Positions 10,605 to 20,168 of a stretch of 38,045 bases of DNA are shown here, piece by piece. The notes below the pieces were generated by a model, which worked only from the letters and a program-made list of their open reading frames with translations, was not told where the DNA came from and did not search any database. Location: the NCBI GenBank assembly GCA_009731375.1, contig BJOX01000078.1, positions 919,329 to 957,373 on the forward strand, written 5' to 3'. Position numbers and translations under genes: made by a program. Every line of letters starts with the position of its first letter. Within the stretch, counting starts at the first letter, position 1. Source of the stretch: Paulinella micropora (lineage: Eukaryota > Cercozoa > Imbricatea > Euglyphida).

Positions 10605-10827
10605 TGTAGGCATCACCCACCGGATAGCCGGTAAAAAGTACACTTTTTCCAGTATCAGTATCGTTTGTCAGGATTGGATCTAATACCAAGTTTTTATTCC
10701 TGGTCTGTTGCAGTTTTCCTTGTCGGCTTCACTGAGCTAACATAACGAGACATCATTCTCATCTTTTGAGGACTGTGTTTGGTCGTATTACAGACTTTTT
10801 CTACTAGTTATCATTGGGGGCATTACA
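10605..10827 (+). mobile_element. Family A LTR (plus), with leader attached
   Basis: It starts TGTAGGCATCACCC and ends GGGCATTACA. Beyond the end, TTTGGAGTCACATCATTAGGC matches the sequence after the LTR at 16688-16905. This is therefore a 5' LTR followed by internal sequence (to about 10970), not a solo LTR. 26 bp separate it from the inverted copy at 10418-10578. Confidence 0.8.
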
Positions 10828-10980
10828 TTTGGAGTCACATCATTAGGCTGATTTCTTTCTGCACTGCCACACTTGCAACAGAACAAATTTTCACTGACCT
10901 GTCTCACACGAGGACGGCGTCAGACAAAAACAAATGGGGGGTGAGATTTTCGTGTTTCGACAAAAGAAATTAGGTGGTTT
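10828..10980 (+). mobile_element. Primer-binding-like site and leader fragment of a family A element
   Basis: TGGAGTC begins at 10830, 2 bp after the LTR, the usual place for a primer site that matches the 3' CCA end of a tRNA. The following 'aggctgatttctttctg' and 'cagacaaaaacaaa' match the leader of element Z at 16920-17020. No gag follows, so only the 5' end of this copy is present. Confidence 0.55.
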
Positions 10981-11841
10981 TCTCCTAGCTGGTTTGTAGC
11001 TTGAGTACAAGTAAAATTATAATATCAAGAAATATTTTGTACAAGTAATCAAACACTCAAGGTTACTATGTCAGTATATACTTGGATAGCTTTAGCATGC
11101 TTCGTGGTAAAAGATAGCTGATGCACTCAGGGGACTCGGACCCTTTCCTTTGCTATCTTTTCCTAGACCGGTCGGCGCGGCCCCAACATCCACCACAAAA
11201 AACGATTGAGTTCACGGGATTTTTTTGTAAAAATGATCAGAAATAACACAAACTTGAGGAAACATCTCCTCCTGAACCAGGAATCAGTTTTCAAAAAGAT
11301 TTAGAAACCTCACATCTTGAACTACTGCGCCGCCCACTAAATTTTTATACCCTCTTACCTTCGTAGTATTAAAAAATTAATTTATTTTAATAAATACATA
11401 TTACCGTTAACAATTGAAAAATAATTCACATTCAAAGTAATTTTTTTTCCTGCAGTAGATTTATTATTTATAATCTTTACAATAAAAAAGGCGTGTAGAA
11501 AAAGGGCAAAAACTCAATGACTAGATGTTGCCTCCGTTTTCATATGAATACTGAGTCACTAATGAACATAGAATTACATATGCGCAAGTATTTACGGTCA
11601 CAGATCTGCAATTTTACAAGAGGGAACTCAATGATGATTGCATTGCCTAATGCATAGGTCTTTGGTAATACCTTATGATCACTACACTGAATCAGATGTA
11701 TGACATAAATGTCAATCGGTTTACCCTTCTTACCTTTCCCAGGATACATAGCATATAAAATGCTGCCTCTAGCTTCCTCACTCTCACTTACTCTCGCTTG
11801 TTTGCTCTCTTTTTCTCTCTCTTTGGGGATTCCCGCCCCGA
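10981..11841. other. No convincing gene
   Basis: AT-rich sequence in which I recognise no gene or repeat. A minus-strand frame at 11749-11540 (69 codons) has no recognisable domain. It could be noise or a decayed piece downstream of the protease at 11842-12327, which reads in the same direction. Confidence 0.4.
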
Positions 11842-12327
11842 TTACCCCGTCTTCTTCTTCCTCTCTTTCACTTTGGGGTCGTAACGCTCGTTTATGTTGA
11901 GGGGCTTATCCTTTTCGTTGTCCCAGCGGTAAAGCATGCCAGGTGTCAGTCTCCCCCTCACGATCACGTCACTCTCTTTTATCCTTATGGGGTGCTTAAG
12001 GATTAGTAGTTGCCCGTTCTGGTGAATGATAGACCGATGATGGTTGTGGTCTATGTTTCCTGTAGACATGATGTTAACCGGTACCCTAGTGGTCAACAGC
12101 ATATCTTTCTTTACCAAAACTGGCTTTCCCGATCTATCGATTCTTGTCAATCGTGCTTCCCCCATATCTCTCACTGTACTCTCTCCGTTTCCGGTGACTA
12201 AGCTAACGGGTTCTATCTCTCGAACGTTTCGCAAGATGTGTGGTGTACAGGCTATGTCTCTTGACGATCCACTGTCCTGCACTATCATCTTTTCTTTTCG
12301 ACCTACCGTCTTGCTGTCGTCTACCAT
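11842..12327 (-). CDS. Copia-type retropepsin and start of pre-integrase region (element Y)
   Basis: An ORF of 161 codons. MIVQDSGSSRDI carries the aspartic-protease DSG triad at about residues 18-20. VSLVTGNGES and a central Gly-rich strand follow, then VPVNIMSTGNI, the counterpart of the copia 'VP..NLLSV..L' segment. GRLTPGMLYRW resembles the gag_pre-integrase LYxW/L motif. The enzyme would cleave the element's polyprotein. Upstream and in the same frame, a TAA at 12336-12334 separates it from the gag of element Y; the ATG at 12327 is only three codons after that stop. Integrase and reverse transcriptase are absent, so the copy is truncated. Confidence 0.7.
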   Translation of the reverse strand: MVDDSKTVGRKEKMIVQDSGSSRDIACTPHILRNVREIEPVSLVTGNGESTVRDMGEARLTRIDRSGKPVLVKKDMLLTTRVPVNIMSTGNIDHNHHRSIIHQNGQLLILKHPIRIKESDVIVRGRLTPGMLYRWDNEKDKPLNINERYDPKVKERKKKTG

Positions 12328-12333
12328 GAGGTT

Positions 12334-13394
12334 TTAGTCCTGCTCCTCGTCCTTCTCTGTCTCTTTCTTCTGGAGCCTTTGTTTCCTTTCTCGCTCGAAC
12401 CTCTCCTCGTGCAGCCAGTCCAGCTCTTCTCGTATTTCACAGTACGATCTATAGCTTATGGGTACACCTGCCCTAATCTCATCTGAGTTTCTAGAGTGTT
12501 GTAATGATCAATGAGATATATAGGCCCATAGGCCTCATGCTCAGCTAGCTTCTCTAACAGCCCATTCACTGCTTCCTCTGGCTCAAAAGCCTTTCCTCTC
12601 AGGGCCTCTAGCCAGTTTTTCTGGAGTAGATGTTGTGTTAGATACTAATCCATATCTTCTGTCGGTCTCGGTCTCATCTCTTTAAATACATTCTCTTCGA
12701 TATATCTTGCCACACCACTTAGATTACCGTATTTCTCCTTTACAATGCAGACTTTTTCAAACGGGCAATAAACCTTTTGCTGCGCAGAAATTGTCTCACT
12801 TTAGCCTCCGAAAATGCTGTTGTGACGAGAAGTTGAAACATTCTGCAGCGATGCAGATATTGCTGCTTTTGTCTGTACTTTTCGTTTCTTAGCAAATAGA
12901 CATCTTTGTTGGTTCTTGTCATCGCCCTCTTCTTCTTTCTGATCGCTCTGTCCTCCCATATTTTCTTCTCTTCCTTCGTCATGTCTTTCCAGTTGGCTGG
13001 TTTGTCTGTCGGTGACTTTTGTTCTGGTGGTGTTCGGCTATCTCTCTGTCTCTGTAGTCGTGCTTGTTTGTGTTTCGTCTTCTTCGTCTGATCCATCTGG
13101 TGTGTCCATCTCGTGTGGTTCTCTCGGTTTATCCATTTCTTCTGCTTTTCTCATCCTGTCTCTATCAAAACCATATTTCGTCTTTGCCGCTTCATGATCT
13201 TCATTAATAAAAACATCATGGAACATGTCTCCGAGAGTTGTGCTAATACCATAGGCATACTCCTCTATCTGATAATAGCAACTTTGCAAATCCTTTTTGT
13301 TTCCGCTAAACACCGGTGTGCGAGACTACTCCTCTATCTGATAATAGCAACTTTCCAAATCCTTTTGTTTCCGCTAAACACAGGTGTGTGAGAC
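12334..13394 (-). pseudogene. Gag of element Y, frameshifted
   Basis: The start is likely the ATG near 13394 (MSHTPVFSGNKK). Pieces in three frames follow: FSGNKKDLQSCYYQIEEY to about 13040, the basic segment NWKDMTKEEKKIWEDR to about 12740, and NWLEALRGKAF to LIDHYNTLETQ near 12640-12480. A charged helix then runs to the TAA at 12336-12334. This gag is unrelated at the motif level to relics 1-3: it has no UBN2-like FGEVS motif and no zinc finger. A 68-bp tandem duplication (13252-13319 and 13320-13386) repeats its 5' end. Confidence 0.6.
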
Positions 13395-13669
13395 ATCAAC
13401 ACTAGACGATAGGGTTCGTACTTTACTTTACTTAGAGATTTGAATAATTACTGACACGTCACTAAGTGCCCCAACCCCCTTTGAATTCACCGTTACACAT
13501 AGAGTGATACAGGTAAAATAGGTAATTGTCCTTGGGGTGGGCAGGTATGACTAAACACTATTATTAATAAAATTGTCCATTGCTCCCCCTATTTAGGAAT
13601 AACGGCCCCATCTACATTATGCTACTGACCTCGCATATATGATGGTAAATATGTCACGTCTAGGCCTAT
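13395..13669 (-). other. Possible leader or LTR remnant of element Y
   Basis: On the minus strand 'ggccgttattcctaaatagggggag' echoes 'ggccttcattcctaattaggggg' beside the family B repeats at about 4970. That suggests a distant LTR relationship. No ORF is supported and the ends are not defined. Confidence 0.35.
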
Positions 13670-15953
13670 TCAGAAATTAACTGGAGCCGGCTCCCCGCCG
13701 CCCACTTGTCGATGCGGTAGTCTGCCGCCAGGGTCATGTACTACTTGCGCACCGCACGCACCACCAATTGCCGTTGCGAGTCCGAGCCGCTGTCGAGGTC
13801 GCTGTCGATGTCGCTGTTCGTTCCCCCTGGGGTTGCGTTGGTCGTTGTCTGCCGAACCTATGGGTTTCCTGCACTTCATAACATGCCTTGGCCCTTCTAT
13901 AGCTACTGGGCCCACCTTCTTCTTCACGACCTTTCCTTTCTTCTTCTTATTTCTGCGCTTGGAGCGCTTTTCCTTCTCTTTCTTCTTCTTTTCAACTAAC
14001 GGTTTGAGTGGGCTATCTTCGTTTTGCTCCCCCATCAACGGGGCTTCCCTCTCACTCTCTCTTTCCTGATCTGTGTGCAGCCCGCAAAATCGCCCTCTCA
14101 ACGGACCATATGTAAGCTGCCTCTCGCAACAACACATTCTCACTTTGCATGTCATGCGTGCATACAAAACATTGCTGCTCACCTGACACTCGCCCCTCAC
14201 ATTGACGATAGATTACTCTCTCTCTCTCTTCTACTACCTTCACTGAAAAAAAATTACCATGTGGGCTTTCTCCTTGACCATGCTTGCTCTCTCGAAAAAA
14301 TTTCGCCGCCTTTATTACGGCGTTTGGCCCCGTAAATTCTAACCCTTCTTCATCTGTGTCAGAAGTGTCTGACTCCCTCCCCCTTCCTAACTTTCCATGT
14401 TCCCTTTTTGCTCTCTTTTCCTTCTCTCTCGGTTCTAGATCTTCCTTCTCACCTGGCTCTTCTTTCGCCTTCTTCATCTTTTCACATTCATGCAGTCTAT
14501 ACTCACCCCCACACATCCTGCACTCCTTCTCACATGCGGAGAACACATCCCCCTCCATGTTACAGTTGAAACATTTCTCTTTCTTCAACGTCTTCTTTCT
14601 CGTTCCTGTTCCTTTCCCTCCCCCTTTCTTATCAGTGGTGGTGCGTTTAAACCTACAGTTAGATCTATCACAGCTGCCTGACTGTTCAAACATGTAGCAC
14701 ACCCCAGGCACACTACGCATAGTGACTGACCCCTCTGTATGAGCGAAACGACACTCATCCCCCCACTTGCATCCAATCTCTCTTTGAAACCAAAAACACA
14801 CACCTCTCTGCCCTTCCTCTCTTTTGTTGGCATCTTTCCTGTGTGTCCTTTTTCTTTCTTCATCTTCTTCTCTCTTTCTTTGTTTTTGTCTATTTCCAAC
14901 GCTTTTTCTTCCAACTCCTCCCACCATTCCTCAAAAGACCATACATGCTGCTTCTTATTCATTTTCAGCGTGCTCATCCATCCTCCCCAATCTTTTCTCA
15001 CCCCCTCTGATGCATACTCAGGGTTTTGTAAGGCATTAGTGATTATTGTTTCCATTGTTCTGTGGGGTGTTTTATAGCCTACTGCCTTTAGCTCTTCATC
15101 TAACGCAACAAACGCATCAAACTGCGGAGCATAATCACACCCCTCATCATTTAATGTCCATGCATTCATCGCATTTATTTTGTCTTGCACATCTTCCTCA
15201 CTCACCTTACCAAACCTTTTGGTCAGTCTTGCCCACACAATGTGCAAGTTCTGACCAAAGTCTGGTGAGGTGTCTCTCACCAAATCTGCCACACTCCTCT
15301 TTGCTTTACCTACTAGCTTCTCAAACACAAGCGAAAAAGCTTCCTCTCTCTGCCTTTTCATCTCATGCTCCAAACTCTCCTGATATGCTACTATCATTTT
15401 GTCTTCCTTCTCTTTTTCCTCTACTTGCTCCTTGCTCTTCGTTTTGATTGTTGTCGTTGCTGGTGTGGAATAAGTAGGTGAAGGCTGACTACTCACTCTC
15501 CCCCTCTCCTCCACCTGCTCTTCTTCTCTCTTTTGCTCCCTCTTACCACTATCTCCCCCTAAAGTAGACTGCCTTTCTGTCTCCGTAAAATAAGAGGTAA
15601 GGTTTTCCTTGTCTGTCTCTGACTCTGAGTCTAACTCAGTTTCCCCTTCCTCCTCTCTCAACCCTATCTTTCCTCTCTCTCTCTCTCTTGCTGATTGCTT
15701 TCCTGCTCTCTCTCCCCACCTCCATGTAATTGGGGACTGTTTTCCCCTTGCTGTGCAAAGCACTTACATTACTCTCATGCACTATCCTAATGTGTTCTTC
15801 TGGGGTCTTGAGTGCCCCCTTAAGTCCTTTGGCTCCGAAGGCCAAAACTATCCCACGTTGAAAGGCCTTGAACGGGATTCTCCCGTCATACTGTCCTTTG
15901 GCAGTCACACTGCCTTTGTTTTTGTCTGTGCCTCTTAGAGTACTGAAACGCAT
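13670..15953 (-). pseudogene. Copia-type gag relic 3, most complete copy
   Basis: It starts at the ATG at 15953, one base past the CTTAAG edge of the family B repeat. Frame 1 (15953-15720) has FKAFQRGIVLAFGAKGLKGALK. Frame 2 (about 15720-14820) has KAKRSVADLVRDTSPDFGQN, FGKVSEEDVQDKI and KKQHVWSFEEWW. Frame 3 (about 14830-14052) has an intact finger C-x8-C-x5-C-x3-H (CKWGDECRFAH), a second with Arg for the final His (CDRSNCRFKR), then CFNCNMEGDVFSAC and CRMCGGEYRLHEC, where both knuckle histidines are replaced (Asp, Tyr). Acidic and Arg-rich sequence follows in a fourth frame to 13670. The core is a capsid-forming domain in its family. Frameshifts make this copy inactive. Confidence 0.8.
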
Positions 15954-15954
15954 C

Positions 15955-16262
15955 TTAAGGAATCCGGACCGGTTGTGGTGGCTCAGGATCTAACTAGGGC
16001 GCCCCCCAGTAAGTCCCCCAGTATACCAGTTCGAATATTTACTAAATTCAATGATACAATTCTGATCAACAGACACGATCCCGCCACAGAACATAAAAAA
16101 CAGTAACGTTTGTACTCAGTGGTAATGATATGACTGATATAGGTAATACCTAAAAAGGTAGCCACCAGTACCAGAAATGTCACAATATGACTAGTAATTA
16201 GTATTAATATTAAGGGCTGCTATGACTAATAGTTACTCTCTCAATTCCCAAGCTCCTCCTAA
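15955..16262 (-). mobile_element. LTR-like repeat, family B (third copy)
   Basis: It matches 4675-4957 in the same orientation, with a small internal duplication of 'cccccagta' near 16005-16020. On the minus strand it follows the end of gag fragment 4 and precedes the start of gag relic 3. It could be the 3' LTR of one element and the 5' LTR of the next, or the product of recombination between them. Confidence 0.7.
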
Positions 16263-16389
16263 TTAGGAATGAAGGCCCGCAATTAACAACATTAAAAACA
16301 ATTACTTGGATAAATAATAAGTAATACTGTCTCAAAACAGAAGATGACGATCCGTCACATCCGACTTGAATCCCCGCTTCACGCCGCGG
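16263..16389 (-). other. 3' untranslated tail of gag fragment 4
   Basis: It is collinear with 4958-5130: 'cctaattaggaatgaaggccc', 'ttaacaacattaaaaac' and 'gaagatgacgatccg' are shared. It links gag fragment 4 to the family B repeat with no room for pol. Confidence 0.65.
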
Positions 16390-16687
16390 CTAAGTCAAGA
16401 CTGTCCCGCCAACTTCTTGATCTTCCCCTGACTTGATAACCGAATGTAGAACTGTCACATAGAACTCAGTCTCCAAGTTCTCGCTCATTACCCGATTCCC
16501 GCGCGTAAAAATATGCGGCCAGGCCCCTCCCGGAGCCATAGAATAACGTTCCCGATACGCTTCCGCGCGATCTGCGCCTTCAACATCGCCGTCGGACATC
16601 TCCTCCTTTTCTACATCAGGACCTCCAAAACCTGGACCTTTTTCCTTTACGCACTTTCCTTCCTCTTGCTCCATCTCATCCTCATCA
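16390..16687 (-). pseudogene. Gag fragment 4, 3' end only
   Basis: On the minus strand the acidic tail MEQEEGKCVKEKGPGF to RGNRVMSENLETEF is clear. It aligns with the tail of relic 2 (5380-5179), but stays open further, to 16390. The fragment stops abruptly at 16687, where the LTR of element Z begins. At the matching place in relic 2 (about 5375) the gag reads on through 'gagtcggacgggtcc'. The rest of this gag was therefore displaced by the element Z insertion. Confidence 0.7.
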
Positions 16688-16905
16688 TGTGGACATCACC
16701 CCCCGAATTATCAGGTAAAAAACTTATTTATAGATTTCGTCTGGCCGGACACGTCTGAAATGCCAATTCGATCCTGGTCATTTGGCTGCTTTTTGTCTTT
16801 GCGTCACTGAGCTAATATAACGAGACGTCATTCTCTTTTTTGAGGACTGTGTTTGGTTATATTACCGACTTACTCTTCCATTGAGCTATCGTTGGGGATA
16901 GTACA
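16688..16905 (+). mobile_element. 5' LTR of element Z (family A, 218 bp)
   Basis: It starts TGTGGACATCACCCCCC and ends GGGGATAGTACA. It shares 'actgagctaa', 'taacgagac', 'tcattctc' and 'gaggactgtgtttgg' with the other family A copies. TATA-like stretches ('gctaatataacg', 'ggttatattacc') lie in its second half and may mark the element promoter. It is inserted in gag fragment 4. No matching 3' LTR lies downstream before the AT-rich island. Confidence 0.8.
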
Positions 16906-17539
16906 TTTGGAGTCCATAGCTAAAGGCTGATTTCTTTTCTGATCTGTCGTACAGACATCAGATAAGCACAAATTTATTTTTCGCTGATCTGTCGCACAGA
17001 CATCAGACGAAAACAAACACTCCTACTCATCCTCAAACAAAAAAACTTACAAACAAGCGATCAATTTGTCACAAGCTGGCATAACCTTTAGCCCTTGTGC
17101 ACATTTGGCTTCTGTGTGCTCTTCTACAAGACACCAGACCACACCTACTCCACTCCCTCTTGCTGCTTGCATAAAGCCAAGTAGGACAAGTGCGAAACAA
17201 ACATCAGACAAACACACAGACAGAGGAAAAACGAGCAAAGCACTCCCACTCTCTGTTCTGAACCATTTTCCTTGCATTTTCTCTGCAGAAACCAGAGGAG
17301 ATTACACTGGCATCTCTCACACAAGAGCAAGACAAATATCGAAGCACTGTCCGACGACAGACTGACTTCTACAAAACAGCTCTTTTGACCAAACTATCGT
17401 TATCTCTGTGTAGGGCCTGACGCCCCATAACTATTTCAACAGAGAAAAGGAAGAAGGAGAAGAAGGTTGCATAGAGTGATAAGAATAACAGAGGAAAAAA
17501 AGAAAAAAAAAAAAGCAGACGTGACTCTCATAACATAAG
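16906..17539 (+). promoter_or_regulatory. Primer-binding-like site and leader of element Z
   Basis: TGGAGTCCATAGC begins at 16908, 2 bp after the LTR, the expected position for a tRNA primer site. A 23- to 24-bp imperfect palindrome containing CTGTCG-N-ACAG-like arms occurs twice, at 16939-16962 and 16983-17008. It would form a hairpin in RNA, as dimerisation or packaging signals do; that role is only a guess. The rest has short ORFs with no support. An A-rich tract at 17490-17515 lies just before the gag start. Confidence 0.55.
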
Positions 17540-20164
17540 ATGGAAGACGAGAATGAGCAGGCTGGTGTGACACCAACTGATTATGGTCCTAGTGAGGGAG
17601 GAGAGGAGCAGGAGACTCAGTACTCAGAAGAGAGGGGGGATAGAGATGGAGAGGAGAGAGAGGAGTATACGTATACAGCCGATGTAGAGTCGACAGGGGG
17701 GGGTAATGCACAAGAAGCGAGTGCAGGTCAGACTGGAGGCTCTCCACTGACAGAGGCAGAGAGAGAGATGGAGGATGTTGGCCAGAATATCCCAAATACA
17801 TGGGAACAGTTGGCTACATATGATGATGAAGAGTCCTTCTTCCTTAACTACCCAACCTATTATAAAACACACATCTACATTCCTTACGAGAAAAGGAATA
17901 GACCAGGACAAGGTCAAAGCAACCTCCTGATCGAAATTCCCGGCCTTGCGAAGCCTCTCTTCAACAAAGTGAGGTTTGAGCACGAAAGAGTGCCATTGCA
18001 GGATATCAAGTATGGCGACAGTCTTACACTGTGCGACATATACGACATATCTGCAACACTCTACGCTGCTGTGCTCGTTGCGGAATTTTATGAACGCACA
18101 AACATACAGTGGAAAAATAAACGCACAACTGCAGCATGGCTGTCTGTCTGTGGTGTCCCCACTGATATCAAGAATCTAGAAAGAAAGTTCGAAGGTAGAA
18201 ACCAAAGTGGCATTGAGTTTGCCCTTGAGGCTTTTGTAACTGCCTTCACACGGGCTTACAACGAAATGTACAAAGCACTGAAAGACAACACAAGGCAACA
18301 TCCTGTTTACGAGGAGGTTGACCAGTCTTGTCAGGTGCTTGAACGCCTCACACAACTCCATAAGGGCCTCTTTGAGGGGAAGGAGCAAAAACCAACATGG
18401 AAACAATGGGCCCACACGAAGAATCACACTCTCATTAAAGGCCCTCTCACAACAATCCCAAATAATAACAGAGCTGATAAGTCTTCCATGAGAGAAAAGG
18501 CACACTTCCTCTCTAGTGCCACAGGGCTTGCACAGTTCGTGACTCATCTAGCACGACAGGTGAAAGAAGAAGAGACGAGACAGAAAGAGGAGAAGGAGCA
18601 GAAGGAGAAGATAGCTGTGGCAATGGCAGTAGCACGGGTGGCTCCACAGCCAACGGCTCCACCTACCAAATCTAACCCAGCTCCCAAGAAAGCAGGAGGA
18701 GGACCCACAGGAGGAGGACCCCAAGGGGGAGGGACAGTAATTAACTTGACTGACTCCCAGAAGAAAAAGCAGGCGCTGCAGGCAGCCCTAGCTAAAATCA
18801 AAATTGGGGGAGGGGGCCTTAAGCTCTATGCTATCACTGCCAATGAGGCTGACACAGAGAAGACCCTCATGACTAAGCTCAATGAGATGGACAGATGCTT
18901 CCAGCAAAACCAGTGTGAGGTGGAGCAGGAGTATGAAGTCCTAGAACATCTCTGTGATCGATCCCTCCTTGGAGCTGGTTTTGATCGTATAACTTACGAG
19001 AAGTACAGAGGAGAGGAGGAGCTAGCAAGGAAAGGTGGACATGCAGAGATGAGTTGTACTCTGGCCATTGCTGCCCTCATTCGATACTTTAAGGCAAGTG
19101 GATACCAACACTTGTGCACTGGCACATTGATTGGGTTTGAAATTTTCGACTTAGTATCGGAGCAGTTGCAGTCTGTCACTCAGCTTGCATCTGTCTTAAC
19201 AAATGTGGGCACCCAGTACACTCTCTTTTATAACCACAAAGCCATACTCCTATATTTCCTCAGTGCTTTGCACGTCTACAACAAAAATAAGCTCACACTG
19301 CTCATGCAAGACTGCAAAACCTTCGACAAGGTAAAGCACTTGAACTTTTTGGAGATGAGCGTCTTTGAGGCCACGACTAAGGCCGTGAGCCCAAAAATGT
19401 TGTGGACCGAAGTAATGACCGCTTGTCAGAGGCTCGACAGCCAGACAGCATCCTTGATCGGTTCTGCATCGGCTTCTGCTCAACCGCAAGCCGCACATAC
19501 GCAACGATCTCTAGGAAAGCGACCAAGAGAGAACAGTCGTGAAGCTAACACACCTTGTATTCGTTGGTGGGCACGGGCACAATGCTTCAAACACACAAAT
19601 AAGAAATGCCCGTACAACCACGATGTCGAGGACACCCGCATCCGAAACACACTCCTCAAGAACGTACGGTCGGACGAAACCAACACCGTCGCCGTTCTGC
19701 GCCGACTGCGCAAGGATCAGGGGTGGAAATTACAGGATGTCGCGGACCATGACCACGAACTAGCTGACGCGATCAATTCTCTTTTCGCTAGAGATGATCA
19801 GAAGACGGCAGCCATAGAAGCCGCAAGTAGAGGAAGAGGTGGAACACGAGGAAGAGGAGGAGGGAGAGGAATCAATCGAGGAGGAGGAGCCCCTTTCGCA
19901 CGAGGCACATACACTCGCGGGGGGGAGAGAGGATTTGTGAGAAGAGGAGGAGGAAGAGGTGTATTTCAAGGTAGAGGAGGAGGAAGATGGGTTGGCCGAG
20001 GTGGATACGGCAGCGCAGAGCGCCCGTACCACAGAGATGGGGGCTGGGCAGACGGCTCGAGCTCAAGCTCGAGTTCCTCAGCACCACAGGCCTATGCGAC
20101 ATCAGGCGCAACCACTACCGACACTGATGCCGACTCAGGTAACAGATTTGAGGTAGTCCAATGA
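17540..20164 (+). CDS. Element Z gag-like protein with CCCH finger and RGG box
   Basis: An intact 874-codon ORF, the longest convincing one here. Residues 1-85 are acidic and low complexity. About 90-330 is mixed alpha/beta with no motif I recognise. A Lys/Glu-rich coiled-coil-like stretch is at about 340-362 and a Gly/Pro linker at about 370-405. About 425-640 is a second globular helical region. C673, C682, C690 and H694 form a C-x8-C-x7-C-x3-H finger; the second gap is longer than usual. About 763-830 is an RGG/RGR box, typical of RNA binding. The position after LTR, primer site and leader, and before a protease-like domain, makes it a gag analogue. It shows no UBN2, CCHC or gypsy capsid motif. 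The TGA at 20162 may be leaky. A host RNA-binding protein is the alternative. Confidence 0.7.
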   Translation: MEDENEQAGVTPTDYGPSEGGEEQETQYSEERGDRDGEEREEYTYTADVESTGGGNAQEASAGQTGGSPLTEAEREMEDVGQNIPNTWEQLATYDDEESFFLNYPTYYKTHIYIPYEKRNRPGQGQSNLLIEIPGLAKPLFNKVRFEHERVPLQDIKYGDSLTLCDIYDISATLYAAVLVAEFYERTNIQWKNKRTTAAWLSVCGVPTDIKNLERKFEGRNQSGIEFALEAFVTAFTRAYNEMYKALKDNTRQHPVYEEVDQSCQVLERLTQLHKGLFEGKEQKPTWKQWAHTKNHTLIKGPLTTIPNNNRADKSSMREKAHFLSSATGLAQFVTHLARQVKEEETRQKEEKEQKEKIAVAMAVARVAPQPTAPPTKSNPAPKKAGGGPTGGGPQGGGTVINLTDSQKKKQALQAALAKIKIGGGGLKLYAITANEADTEKTLMTKLNEMDRCFQQNQCEVEQEYEVLEHLCDRSLLGAGFDRITYEKYRGEEELARKGGHAEMSCTLAIAALIRYFKASGYQHLCTGTLIGFEIFDLVSEQLQSVTQLASVLTNVGTQYTLFYNHKAILLYFLSALHVYNKNKLTLLMQDCKTFDKVKHLNFLEMSVFEATTKAVSPKMLWTEVMTACQRLDSQTASLIGSASASAQPQAAHTQRSLGKRPRENSREANTPCIRWWARAQCFKHTNKKCPYNHDVEDTRIRNTLLKNVRSDETNTVAVLRRLRKDQGWKLQDVADHDHELADAINSLFARDDQKTAAIEAASRGRGGTRGRGGGRGINRGGGAPFARGTYTRGGERGFVRRGGGRGVFQGRGGGRWVGRGGYGSAERPYHRDGGWADGSSSSSSSSAPQAYATSGATTTDTDADSGNRFEVVQ

Positions 20165-20168
20165 CTAG
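20162..20168 (+). promoter_or_regulatory. UGA-CUAG stop context, candidate readthrough signal
   Basis: The gag-like ORF ends CAA TGA CTA G. UGA followed by CUAG is a stop context known to be leaky in several viral and animal mRNAs. The frame after the stop is the same and stays open for 250 codons to the gap at 20915. This is a simple way for a retroelement to make a small amount of gag-protease fusion. The copy at 21140-21146 is identical. Confidence 0.6.

Noticed and set aside
11540-11749. Small minus-strand ORF as a gene
   Set aside because: No domain, no conserved context, AT-rich region with similar chance frames.
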